From: Fragilaria crotonensis
Lineage: Eukaryota > Bacillariophyta > Fragilariophyceae > Fragilariales > Fragilariaceae
Assembly (NCBI GenBank): GCA_022925895.1
Contig: JAKSYS010000460.1
Span: forward strand, 1 to 50,919
Direction of reading: 5' to 3'
DNA length: 50,919 nucleotides
Part shown: positions 8,356 through 18,300 of the stretch, piece by piece
Layout of the letters: each line of letters starts with the position of its first letter
Position numbering within the stretch: position 1 is the stretch's first letter
Translations under genes and position numbers: made by a program
The notes under the pieces: model-generated
Database searches by the model: none
Told to the model about the DNA's origin: nothing
The model's input: the letters and a program-made list of their open reading frames with translations, nothing else

Positions 8356-11300
8356 ATGTCGATGAATCAGACACCAAAGGAGCGCAAACCGCATTCCTCG
8401 CAGGCTGGTGCAGCCTCCACATCATCTGTAGGATCCTCGCGCACATCTCGAAGTGGTCTCATATCTTCGAAAGAAGATACAGGTGACGATCAGCCATCGT
8501 CAGATCGCAGAAAAAAAGATGAATCGAAGGAAGCCAAACCGCAGTTGTCCGCAAAAACAGCTTTGTCAGCTCCCGTTCCAGACTACGATCCTCTCGAAGT
8601 GATCCCCGAAGAATATCGCAAGCACGGGGTCGACACTGAACCCATGCTATATTACATTCGTCAAAAGACTGAGGAAGAAGAGTTGGATGACTTGTTGGAA
8701 GCCGCACAGCGCGATGTGCGACTCCATCAGGCTCGCATCCGGGCGGCGTTGCTCAACAATCCCGCACTGTTGGCGTCTTATGACTTTACGCAAGATTCAG
8801 CCTATGTAGCGCGGCAAGAACGCAAAAAAGAGCGCATTGCAGTCGTCGAGAATTTGTCCAAGGAAGCAAAGATAATTCTGAAGGAACTTGATGAAGAGAA
8901 GAAAAATTTGACCCCTGCGGAAAGAACGCAGGTCAAGTTGGCTCGTTGGCAACGTGCTTTGGAATTGTATGTTTACTGTCCATCGGAAATGAGCTTGGAT
9001 CTCCTAGGATTACTGGAAAAGCTATTGAACGGAACCAGCGAAGTAAGTGGAACAAGACTGATAAGCGTTTTGAATAATGCGGTGATCTTGTCGAGGTACT
9101 CATCCAACCAATGTTTTGTCCACAGGAGCAGGAACTCTCGGAAGTCCTTTCCCAGGCTTCAACCATGTGCTCCTCGCTGGTAGATGTTAGTCATCATTCG
9201 GTCCGGGATGCCACAGAGGATGCCGCACAATCCGAAGATGCCTACATGATTCGTCTGGAGGCGCATCAAATGTTTGCCAATAGCGCGCTGCGCAAGGTGG
9301 AAGAAATACAGTCACAGTTCAAAACTAATGGTCGAGCGGCACTTCAGATTGGTCATCAATTGGAATTTGCTGAGTCAAAGCGCGCTCAATGTGAAGCAGC
9401 ATCCATTTTGATTCGTCGATGGTGGATGATGGAGCAGCTGGCCGAGAGTGAAGAGATCTCGAAGGAAGAACTCAAGGTTAACGAGGAAGTGAGAGGAGTT
9501 ATTCCTCCAGCATCGTGCCGTATGGATCCACTCTTTACTCTGCCTGAACAATCGTTGGAGGCTGCCAAGGCACTGAAACAGCTTCGGGCCGTCGTCAAGT
9601 CTCGGGGAAATGCGGCAACTGCGGCAGCAACATCTGGAGGAGGGTGGAGTGATCCCAATTCCGCTCGTCGCTTTGACTTGACTGCGAACCTTATTCGCCG
9701 TACCAGTCAAGCACTAGAGCAAAGACTCTTGAACTCATTTGCGCAAGTCTATTCCGCTGGAGGATCCTATGACTTTTCTGATAAGCCTCGACCTGGATCC
9801 ATCGATTGGGTCCACTTGAGGGAACTGGCGCAGGCTTTGTTGATGTTTGATTCCGGCCGTAACCTTCACAAGACCTACGTTAGTATGGTCATTACCTCTC
9901 GGTTTCCAGAGCTCTTCCAGGCCAAGAAAAAGCGTCAAGTCATATCCGAAGGTGAAGACAGTGATGAAGACATGGACTTTGACATGGATGCGACTAGATC
10001 CGAGCTTTCAAGTCTGTTTCATCGCGTGAGTGACGTTTGTACGGCCGAGTTTGAGCTTATCGCTCATGTCTTTGGACAGAGTGGGGGTAACGAGGAAATG
10101 ACTCTGACTGTTGCCAGAGCCTTGCTGCAAAGAGTTATTTCGGACCCTAAGAATGGTCTCCAATCTCGTATCAGCGACTTGTTGGAAAGCATTGACCGAC
10201 GAGGGGACTATGACGCAGGCTCGAAAAAGCTGGATACATTTGTGGTAATTCACGAGAAGGCAGCTGGTCTCTTCCATCTGTTGCGCGATGCTGCTGAAAA
10301 GATGATCGCGCACAGCAAGAGTGTGATTGGCAACAAAGATTCGGTCAGCGAGTACGAAACAGCTGTGAGTGCTGTGACTGCCCTGAAGCAATTCCTGACG
10401 TCGCAAGAGATCGCGCTAAGTAGTGGACATAGAAAGGGCTATCTCAATCTTGAATTGCGATTACTGCACCACAATTGCTGCGACATTCTTTTGAAAGCTG
10501 GATGCGAGTTGGATCGTCCGAAGGTTAAGAAAATGGATTTCAGTCGTGCCGACAAGGGTCTTTTGGAAGAGTACACGGCTCCAGTCCTCCCTATCAACTT
10601 CAAGCACCTTTTGACGTGTGATATTCTAAGCGGTCCACTGAAGTCATCCGTTGTCCGACAACCACTCATTTGTGCCACTGATTCCCTGGCCCGAGCCCGT
10701 CTCATGTTTGGGGATGGTAAGAAGGGAGGAGAACAGACTGCTCGTGTTATTACCTCGATCTACACACAAATGTGCAACTTTTACGGCCCCGCTTACTTGT
10801 ACCCCATTGTACAAGCACTTGGAGAGAAGCTCAATCCAACCTCGCCAAATAATCCACCTACTCTTCCTTTCGACGAAAGTGATTCTGCACCTGATCTGGG
10901 GGGTACAAGCACAATTCTGGGTTGCACTCGAGTACGTTCATACTGCTGCCAAGTCATTTGACAGAGAGCTGTGGGCTGAAAATCGCCCAGGGAGTGGGCG
11001 AGTATGGGAAGTTCTTCAAAATACGGGAGGTCACTCAAGTATGGCCATTGCTCGCAAATGTCGGCTTCAATTTTATGCGGAGTTGGAGAGCCGTGGAGAA
11101 ACTGCAATTCACAAAGCCTTGCAAACGCTGAGTGAACATATTCGATGGATCTTAGTCGCTGGAGGTGAATCCATGTTTGCCACAGGTGGTAATCGCTTCT
11201 TTTCAGGTGGAGGAGGCGGTCCATACGCCATTGCTCATGGTTCATCGTTGGAAACCCCTAACAGCCCGGCCGTCAAATCTCTCACGTTCTGTCTGCGTTC

Positions 11301-11800
11301 GCAGTTCGTAAACATCCAGGCTGCTCTCACTCCACAGTCTTTGTCAGCGTTTTGGGCGGCGCTCTCGATGAGACTATACGATATCTTCATCCCCTCGTCT
11401 TCTTCAACACTACACTATCACTCAAGTTGGGGCTGTCATTTTGTCACGTGACGTCGAAGCCTTGCGTTCCGTCTCCATGTTGGCTGGAAACGAGCATCCG
11501 CATTGGGACAATCTTCGCGAACTCGTGACACTCTACATGACACCTCCCGGAGCACTGAAATCCATGTTGGTGGGCCCCGAGGGTGATATCAATTCGGGCA
11601 GGGGCCTCTTTAAGCGAGTGGGACGGTATCAATCGCTGGTGTTCATGTCGCGACGTTCCGATTTTCGTGTGAAAACCAATCAAGGTCCTCGAAAAGGGGC
11701 CTGGGTGTTGGAGCTCTTGGAAGAATTGGGGGTACAAGACCCGACAGATGGCCACATTAACATGGGCCTATTCGCGGCCGAGCGAAAGCATTTGAATTGA
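8356..11800 (+). CDS. SEC10: Exocyst complex component Sec10 (EXOC5), with two frame breaks
   Basis: Exon 1 8356..9042 and exon 2 from 9126, joined in phase 0 across an 83-nt GTAAGT...CAG intron; about 1,120 residues. The ATG at 8356 is the first in frame. A Ser/Lys-rich N-terminus precedes long helical segments. Sec10 hallmarks are a coiled region with RKVEEIQSQF and ALQIGHQLEFAESKRAQ, then LANxI-type helices leading to LRELAQALLMFDSGRN, and a C-terminal LLQHYTITQVGAVILSRDV. Sec10 is one of eight exocyst subunits tethering secretory vesicles to the plasma membrane. The frame breaks twice: at a G6 run (10898-10903), then at CCCC (11391-11394). Removing one base from each run restores one continuous protein. 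Conservation on both sides suggests assembly error rather than a pseudogene. The protein is longer than the human (about 708) and yeast (871) ones, mainly by N-terminal and loop insertions. Confidence 0.82.
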
Positions 11801-11850
11801 AAGATTGCTCCATAGTGTAATGTGAACTGTGAACTAAGTGTCGTGCATGG

Positions 11851-13062
11851 CTATCTCTCGATCATCTCGAGCGAAGTACTCTTGTCGTTGTGAAGCGGTG
11901 GCTTTACCTTTTCATAACGATTGGCATCTCCGCCTCCAGGATCCTCTTGACTGGCGACAACATAGACAGCCAGGGCGATAAGGACAGCGCCAGCCGCTGC
12001 AGCTTGTCCTAATGTTTCACCCAAAAGCAGGTACGCAAAAAAGGCCGTGAAAAGCGGTTGTATAGTGTAAATAAGATTGGCTTCAGAAGGAGTCACCCTT
12101 GCTTGACCGAACGATTGAGCATAAATGGTATAGGCACACGTCACCAAACCGGTCCAGAGCACGGCGCCAATGGCTGGTGTGAGGGTCGATACTCTGATTG
12201 TACCAGCCGTCCATCCGCTGACGAGAGCGCTGAAAAAGGTTGCGACTTCAGGACCTCCAACATTCAACCGACACAGTCCAGATACGGCAACGACACTCAG
12301 GAGTGCTTCTGTTGTTGCTTTGGATGCTGCCAATCTCAACGGTGTTGTTTCTGTCGCGTACCGACTTAATCGAACAACATGCAGCGAATACAGGACGGCA
12401 GCTCCCATAATTAGAAGGTCTCCGTTGGACAAAGAAGCCATCAGGCTCAAACCCTCTTCTTTCCCATCCAGTCCCATGACGACAACTCCAGCGAATGCCA
12501 AGATACAAGCAATCCACGTACGAAGCGAAACGCTGGTCTTAGTCATGACTGCCGACATGATAGGCACGATAAGTGTGGTAAGCTGGACAATAAAGGCAGC
12601 TCGACCGGATGGAATGGTTTCTAACCCCTTGACTTGGAGAAAGTTGCCCACGAATAGATATGAACCAAGTTCTAATCCACCTTGAAATGGAAATTTTCTT
12701 CCAAAGTCTTCGATGGACTCCTCATTCTTTGATGATGAAAAGCAGGACAAGGCATTCAATACAACAGAGGCTACAATGTAGTAGGCAGATGAGAAGACGA
12801 TTCCTGGCACTGCTGGTTGGACTTCGTACAAGTATTTAACCACGGGTCCGTACGTTCCCCACGCAAGTGGGACGCTAGCAAGGACCAACAGGCCTGCGGT
12901 TCGATCTGGGCCGCCACTGTCCATGGGGTTGTCCTCCTCAGAGAGGTTCAAAGGTGTCACAGCCTTGTCGTCATTCCATCGATGAAGTACGACCTGCGGA
13001 GAGGGTACAACAAAAGAGGCAACCAGAGGGCTCAAGAGGATGAGCAATAGGAACCGTTTCAT
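11851..13062 (-). CDS. EamA/DMT-superfamily transporter, plastid-type targeting
   Basis: 403 residues, intact. The N-terminus (MKRFLLLILLSPLVA) is a signal peptide followed at once by S-F-V-V-P, so the A-S-F cleavage motif of diatom plastid preproteins is present. After about 55 residues come some ten hydrophobic segments in two halves, each ending in an EamA-like pattern: IPSGRAAFIVQLTTLIVPI in the first, TPSEANLIYTIQPLFTAFF with LLGETL in the second. This is the drug/metabolite transporter fold, close to the plant WAT1/plastid EamA type. The substrate is unknown; a plastid envelope or outer-membrane location is inferred from targeting. It is convergent with Sec10, with 50 bp between stops. 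Confidence 0.85.
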   Translation of the reverse strand: MKRFLLLILLSPLVASFVVPSPQVVLHRWNDDKAVTPLNLSEEDNPMDSGGPDRTAGLLVLASVPLAWGTYGPVVKYLYEVQPAVPGIVFSSAYYIVASVVLNALSCFSSSKNEESIEDFGRKFPFQGGLELGSYLFVGNFLQVKGLETIPSGRAAFIVQLTTLIVPIMSAVMTKTSVSLRTWIACILAFAGVVVMGLDGKEEGLSLMASLSNGDLLIMGAAVLYSLHVVRLSRYATETTPLRLAASKATTEALLSVVAVSGLCRLNVGGPEVATFFSALVSGWTAGTIRVSTLTPAIGAVLWTGLVTCAYTIYAQSFGQARVTPSEANLIYTIQPLFTAFFAYLLLGETLGQAAAAGAVLIALAVYVVASQEDPGGGDANRYEKVKPPLHNDKSTSLEMIER

Positions 13063-13534
13063 CGTTCTAGCCTTCCATCATGATGAACACTCGTTGCGGC
13101 GAATAAAGCTAATTGCTAATAACAGTAACAGTCCGTAGTCCGTGGTCGTCGGTCGTTTGGCATGTCTGGCATGTGTCGCTGTGGCGGATGCTGGGACCCG
13201 GGACTCGGTACAGTACGAGGGACGCGTACAGTACCTGGTACACCATGAATCAGTACCAGGTACTTGTACATTGTACGGTACTTGTACGCACGCATCAAAC
13301 ATACATACTGTACTCGTTTTTGACGCTTGTCTCCATCGTTCTCGGAGTAGATGCGTATTTGATGTTCGTGACATTCTGCTATGTCATATGTCATACAGCT
13401 ACTGGTAGAGTGGGACCAATCCTTCGTAACAGGCGACAGGCAACCGCCAACCGTCACGTCGGTACTAGTACTGTACCATACGTGAGGCATGCGATAGACA
13501 GAAGTGAGCAGTACGAATTTGATGAGGTTCACAG
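13063..13534. other. Intergenic gap with GTAC-rich tract
   Basis: Promoter side of the EamA transporter. GTAC words are dense at 13195-13315. No gene. The last 8 bp (13527-13534, GTTCACAG) are the left target-site duplication of the adjacent element. Confidence 0.45.
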
Positions 13535-13986
13535 CAGAGTCCTGCACCGGGTATGACGCCTGTGCCCATGGGTACCCAAGGCTACCGGTAGGCAGCCTTG
13601 GACCACCCATGACCCAACCACGCTTCGCGCGGTCACGCTTGGACCACCCGTACCCACCCACGCCGGCTAGGCCGTACCCATACCCACCCAGTACCCATTT
13701 TCCCTGCAAAAATTTAGCCCGCCGCAGGCTATTTTTCTAAAAGTTGCTCTCACCGTGTACTATACTCTACTACTCCTTACTAGCTACTGTATACTCAGAG
13801 TACACACTGGTCGATTCGTGTGGGCAGGTTAGACCACCCATTACCCACCCACGGTTTGCTCAGTGGAGTTTGGACCACCCATACCCACCCACCCACTGGT
13901 TGGGCATGCCCATACCCACCCATTAACCATGGGTATGGGTGGGTAGTGGGTGGGTACTGGGTATGGGTACCCAGTGCAGGACTCTG
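13535..13986. mobile_element. Non-autonomous hAT-type MITE (452 bp) with minisatellite interior
   Basis: Terminal inverted repeats CAGAGTCCTGCAC (13535-13547) and GTGCAGGACTCTG (13974-13986) are perfect over 13 bp and extend to 18 of 19. The element is flanked by an identical 8-bp duplication GTTCACAG at 13527-13534 and 13987-13994. An 8-bp duplication and TIRs starting CAG fit the hAT superfamily. There is no transposase. The interior is built from degenerate CCCATACCCACCCA-type units in both orientations (13555-13700 and 13825-13975), so the ends can fold back. The perfect duplication suggests a fairly recent insertion. Confidence 0.85.
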
Positions 13987-13995
13987 GTTCACAGT

Positions 13996-14066
13996 TCTCG
14001 GCATGCAATTGTAGGTTTTAGGTTAACCTTGTGACTTGTGATTGTATCTCGGCATGCAATTGTAGG
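13996..14066. repeat. 20-bp direct repeat pair next to the MITE
   Basis: TCTCGGCATGCAATTGTAGG occurs at 13996-14015 and again exactly at 14047-14066, a 51-bp offset, starting two bases after the MITE target duplication. The origin is unclear. Confidence 0.85.
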
Positions 14067-14307
14067 GATAGCCGCGCCATTTTGGGTGTGGTATGCTGTA
14101 CGCAACATACATATGACGTAGAGACGATGTCTGTACGAGCGTCACGCCTTTCGCTCAACATTCAAATTTCTACTCTACACGTCCTCTCGATTCTTCGAAT
14201 CACGTATCCGTATCCTCCTTCCACCTTGATCAATTTCGACCGAGGCTGGAAGTCCACTGGTTGAGTAGTTCCTCGCCTGTTTGACACAGCACCTCTACAT
14301 CAATTCA

Positions 14308-16848
14308 ATGTCTACTACTAATGTGAAGAAATTTCTGGCAAGGAAGAAACGCAAGCGATGCAACAGCAGTAATGATTCAGGAAGTGACCGACCCAATCAC
14401 ACATACGACGACAAGAACCAACATGGGGTTATCCACCTAGAAACTAAAGAAGACGACAGGGATGAAGTCCGCCTTGATGTTCCGGAATCACGCCTAGGGG
14501 AAGAACGAAGTCAAACGCATCGATCTGAGACTGATGATAACTGTCGGAAACTGCAACAAATAGAAGCACAAGAAGTGCGTCAGTATGATCCTGATCAGAA
14601 CGAACAGCTGTTTCAAAGCATCAACCTCAGCCCTCTGGACAGCCCCCAATCCTCAAATTCAGATTTCCATCCGAATCCGAGAGACTTTAAATCGGATGTA
14701 CAACGTCTGGAACAGCTTCTGGAGAAAAAGGACATCACAATTCAACACCTCTCGGAAGATCTTCAACAGACCCGCGCCGTGTTGTTTCAGACTCGCAATG
14801 AGTTGCAAGCCTCGCGTAAACAATCGCTCAGGCTCAAGACCAGAGCCTTCGATATTCATCAAAAGTTTTTACGGTGGGATAAAATGTTGAACGATTGGAT
14901 GGTGCAGAATAGAGGAAAACCTCATCAGGAATGGGACGCGCGACCAGCATTCAGTACAGTTGTGACGCCAACGGTGAAACAGACAGCTGTCACTGATCCA
15001 GAAGCACAAGGCAGTCGCCATGGTCCACCTACAAAATCGACGGCAGAAAATATTGAAACGAATGTCGAAAAACCTACGCCAACGGGTGCGGCGGGTGGTG
15101 TGAGTAAAGAACATGATTCAGACCATGCTGCGACGACGCATCCACCCATTCCTCAAGCGGTCGTCATGTCTGGCGATTCGGAAGAAACTTCGATTGATTC
15201 CTTGGTGACGACACTCACTGTAACTAAACCGCAGTCACTTCCTAAAACCTGCAGCGAAAAGACCGGTGCTGAGTTGAACAAACTGACCTTAAACACGATG
15301 CAACCCCCGCTACAAACGACATCCAAGAAACTGCCGCTAACACAAAAAGGTCGCTCTGAGGAGGAATCAATACAATCAATGATTTCCTCGGTCCCTCTTG
15401 TGTCGAAACCTACGGAATCTTCACGGACGCTCACTCCAGATCGAACGTCGCATGATCCAAACCGATTGAATTCACCTGCCGATAAGACCCGAGACTCTTC
15501 CCTGACAACGTCGCAAGCGAAACAGGAACCAAGCCAATGCCTTTCCGAATCGACACAGCGGCTGTTCACCAGCTCTCATCCCACATTTGGTGCTGTTCTT
15601 ACGCCGATGTGTCCCAGTCCTACGAGGAGGGCATCCTCCAGCAGCGAAGGTAGCGACGACGAGGGCTTGCTTCGCGATGCTTGGATTTTGGCGCAACAAC
15701 GCAAGCCGGGATTAAATGAAAAACAACCAAAAAGGACAAAGGCTGAACCTGAGAAAGCAGTTTCACTTTTGGTGCCATTGTGCGACAAAGAGAATTTCAG
15801 CCCTAGTATTCAGGATCCAAGGAGAGTGACACTGACACCAAAAAGAAAATCAGAACGCTCTTTGTCGCAGAACTCTGATAATACAGAAGGTAGCCCAACC
15901 AGATTGGAAAAAGCTCGTCGTTCTGTCTTGCTTGAAAGACCGCCAAACGAACCAGTAAACAAATCGAGAGATGCGCTCTTGCCACAGAGGCCATTTTCCC
16001 CACGCCCAGAAAATGCTACTTCGCCGAAAAAACTCAAGGCAATAACGCAGAACGAGACTTTCGACACATCTTCATCGAACAGTCCCTCGTCGGACGAATG
16101 CGCCTCGTCTGAGGCGTTGTTGGCTCGGGAGTCTATTGATAAACTGGTCGTGCGTGCATTGCCAACGCCAATGGTTCCCGTGGCCTCAGAAGAGAAAACG
16201 AAAAACCAAGAGTCGCCCACCGCCAACGATTCAGTCCCTGTTCCTCAGAAATCGACTGTATCCAGCACCAGTTATTCAGTAGCGCGAGCCCTGAACGGAT
16301 GGAGATCTAACGTTATGGCACGTACATTTGTCGACGAAGCGCTTGGCCCACAACCTCACACCGAGTCATTCGAAAATCTCACGAAGGTAATCAACCCGTA
16401 CAAGAAAACTGCATTTCATATGAAGGCTCAGAGCCCATCGGTCACGGAGTCTACGACGATGCCAGCCCCCAAAGCGGTTACTGTCAACACGTCCTCGTCG
16501 CCCATGTGGTTGAATACGTCGAAGGCTACATCCTACAAAATGAAAGACGATGAGGAGTCGCAGATTGCTTATAAACACGTTGAAGTTATCCGTGGCAAGA
16601 AAAAACGAGAATGTTTGCCCGGCCATTCTTGCCAGGGTTGCGATCCATTTTGGGCTGCTGTCTGTGATGGAAACGATGTGTTTGATCGGAAGCAGTTTCA
16701 AGACTGCTCACGGCATCGCGCAGCACACAGTCCAGAAAGTACGCCTCCTAATTTCTGGGACTTATCGTTTCGTGATGAAGTCCTTGCGCGTGACGAATCC
16801 CGAAAAACCGATGAAAAGCCACCAGCTAGAGAGTCAACAGAAATATAG
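14308..16848 (+). CDS. SAE2: CtIP/Sae2/Com1-family DNA-end resection factor
   Basis: 846 residues, one exon, from the ATG at 14308 (the open frame starts earlier but without an ATG). The start is basic (KKFLARKKRKR), then acidic. Residues about 130-190 form a coiled coil (VQRLEQLLEKKDITIQHL onward), the usual oligomerisation region of the family. A long Ser/Thr/Pro-rich disordered middle with many S/T-P sites follows. The C-terminus holds the diagnostic SAE2/CtIP domain: CLPGHSCQGC near residue 769, then CSRHR, then TPPNFWDLSF near residue 815. The zinc-type C-x(6)-C pattern, the CSRHR motif and the T-P before the FW core all match CtIP, where this Thr is a CDK site. The protein is expected to activate Mre11-Rad50-Nbs1 nuclease at double-strand breaks. 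It is convergent with the RNA methyltransferase gene, 16 bp between stops. Confidence 0.85.
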   Translation: MSTTNVKKFLARKKRKRCNSSNDSGSDRPNHTYDDKNQHGVIHLETKEDDRDEVRLDVPESRLGEERSQTHRSETDDNCRKLQQIEAQEVRQYDPDQNEQLFQSINLSPLDSPQSSNSDFHPNPRDFKSDVQRLEQLLEKKDITIQHLSEDLQQTRAVLFQTRNELQASRKQSLRLKTRAFDIHQKFLRWDKMLNDWMVQNRGKPHQEWDARPAFSTVVTPTVKQTAVTDPEAQGSRHGPPTKSTAENIETNVEKPTPTGAAGGVSKEHDSDHAATTHPPIPQAVVMSGDSEETSIDSLVTTLTVTKPQSLPKTCSEKTGAELNKLTLNTMQPPLQTTSKKLPLTQKGRSEEESIQSMISSVPLVSKPTESSRTLTPDRTSHDPNRLNSPADKTRDSSLTTSQAKQEPSQCLSESTQRLFTSSHPTFGAVLTPMCPSPTRRASSSSEGSDDEGLLRDAWILAQQRKPGLNEKQPKRTKAEPEKAVSLLVPLCDKENFSPSIQDPRRVTLTPKRKSERSLSQNSDNTEGSPTRLEKARRSVLLERPPNEPVNKSRDALLPQRPFSPRPENATSPKKLKAITQNETFDTSSSNSPSSDECASSEALLARESIDKLVVRALPTPMVPVASEEKTKNQESPTANDSVPVPQKSTVSSTSYSVARALNGWRSNVMARTFVDEALGPQPHTESFENLTKVINPYKKTAFHMKAQSPSVTESTTMPAPKAVTVNTSSSPMWLNTSKATSYKMKDDEESQIAYKHVEVIRGKKKRECLPGHSCQGCDPFWAAVCDGNDVFDRKQFQDCSRHRAAHSPESTPPNFWDLSFRDEVLARDESRKTDEKPPARESTEI

Positions 16849-16864
16849 AAGCGTGAGGAATAAA

Positions 16865-17998
16865 CTAGCAAGCTCCATTCGAATTATCTTCCTTTGTCAA
16901 TCTCCCTCTGAAAAAGTCTGCCATAGAGACGCCCGCCTTCGTATCATACCCGGTCGTGGCTGGCATGTTGGTCCACCCATTTCTAGAAATGGTCTTTTTG
17001 CCCACGTAACAGGTTCGATGTTCATCGGCGCGTCGCATATCTGTGATCGGCGCAGGTGGGTGATCTACCAAATCGGCCACTGATTCCTCTGCCAATTTCT
17101 GCAGACTGGCATCCCAGTCTCTCAACTGGCGTTGCATCGCTGGTAGCTTAGCAATCTTGTCCAATTGATCCACATGCATTTTGCTCCCAGCATGCTGTTT
17201 TCTTTCCAGCTCTTCGTATTTTGTAAGTTTAGCTAAAAGCCGTCCCCGTTCCTTCTTTTTCGTTGCCGATTGTAGCCGTTGACTGGCCAATTTGGGAAAC
17301 CATTGTCGTCTCAACTCCCTTCGTTCCGCTTCACTCATAGCCCCTTCAATTGTGGGATCCAACAAGAACAAATGATGCACAACCAGCGCTGTCGCAACAC
17401 TGAGGTTGAGAGAATCAGCAAACCCACGTAGTGGCAAATAGACGCGTTGGTCGGCTCCATCCAAGAGCTCCGGCGTACACCCTACGGCTTCCGTCCCAAA
17501 GCATATGGCCAATTTAGGCGGTATGTGATCTCTCGTGACGGATTGGTCCAAACAAATGGCTTCCTGGGACAGATCAGTGACCCAAACAATATGTCCCGTC
17601 GCACGAAGCTCTTCCAAGCACTCCTTCGTCGACGCAAATTCCCGGACCGTCAGCCACTCCGTCGCTCGTTGTGCATACAAGTGATGCAGTTTCCGGGCCT
17701 CCACGTCATCAGTGTTGGCATGGATCTGGGTCCCCCTCATAGAAATAAGCATTTCTCCCTCGTCGGGTTCTCGTACTACTGGCGGGCAAATGATCCACAC
17801 ATTTTGAATCCCCAACGCTTCCGTGGTTCGTAATATGGCCGAATAGTTGTAGTCGTTGGTGCAGCGCTCCACCACGACGGTGATTCGAGAGGTTCGCTTT
17901 TGAATCGCCCCTTCGGCCTTCCGAATCATGCGCATATCAAGATGAGGGGGAATCCAGTAATATGGAAGTAGAATCGTCCGTATTGGAGGGTTTTTCAT
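16865..17998 (-). CDS. SpoU/TrmH-family RNA 2'-O-ribose methyltransferase
   Basis: 377 residues from the ATG at 17998. All three SpoU (SPOUT) motifs are visible: motif 1 NDYNYSAILRTTEALG around residues 48-63 with Asn and Arg, motif 2 AICFGTEAVGCTPELL with FGxE, and motif 3 YLPLRGFADSLNLSVATAL. These form the trefoil knot that binds S-adenosylmethionine. The catalytic half resembles TrmH, tRNA Gm18 methyltransferase, although rRNA enzymes share it. The C-terminal ~150 residues are basic, helical and not conserved. The N-terminus may be longer: another frame upstream (18170 to about 17950) encodes a signal anchor and joins smoothly if one base is removed from the G5 run at 17946-17950, in which case residues 1-20 of this model would be replaced. 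Confidence 0.82.
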   Translation of the reverse strand: MKNPPIRTILLPYYWIPPHLDMRMIRKAEGAIQKRTSRITVVVERCTNDYNYSAILRTTEALGIQNVWIICPPVVREPDEGEMLISMRGTQIHANTDDVEARKLHHLYAQRATEWLTVREFASTKECLEELRATGHIVWVTDLSQEAICLDQSVTRDHIPPKLAICFGTEAVGCTPELLDGADQRVYLPLRGFADSLNLSVATALVVHHLFLLDPTIEGAMSEAERRELRRQWFPKLASQRLQSATKKKERGRLLAKLTKYEELERKQHAGSKMHVDQLDKIAKLPAMQRQLRDWDASLQKLAEESVADLVDHPPAPITDMRRADEHRTCYVGKKTISRNGWTNMPATTGYDTKAGVSMADFFRGRLTKEDNSNGAC

Positions 17999-18170
17999 TT
18001 ATGGTGTTTGCTGTCGTGTCATGTGTCAAGGTGTGATCCCGTGTCTCGTCGTCCTCATGTCTTTTGGGGGGAGGAATACTCGTCCTTGAAGAAGCTAAAC
18101 AGCATTGCAGGAGTAGGATTGTCGCAGCCGAAACAACGGCGCCGGTTACGAACGGTTTCCAAAACGACAT
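17950..18170 (-). CDS. Probable 5' coding part of the SpoU methyltransferase gene (frame-shifted)
   Basis: ATG at 18170 opens a frame with a clear membrane anchor or signal (TGAVVSAATILLLQCCLA) and a polar linker (KRHEDDETRDHTLTHD), running in frame to the G5 run at 17946-17950. Dropping one G there continues into HLDMRMIRKAEGA of the methyltransferase. If correct, the enzyme is membrane-anchored or routed through the ER, for example to the plastid. The alternative is that this is a chance ORF and the enzyme starts at 17998. Confidence 0.4.
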
Positions 18171-18300
18171 GAGCCGAAAAATGTGGGCTCATCAAGTTTC
18201 TTTGTTTTTAGGATGATATGAGGTCAATGAGTGGTGAGTGCGCGAAATGTGTGTAGACACCTGACAGGACGACTGGACCCATATTCTTATCTTATTGATT

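Noticed and set aside
13555..13975. Telomere-like or CRISPR-like array
   Set aside because: The TGGGTA-type units are irregular, occur in both orientations and are enclosed by hAT TIRs; there are no uniform spacers.
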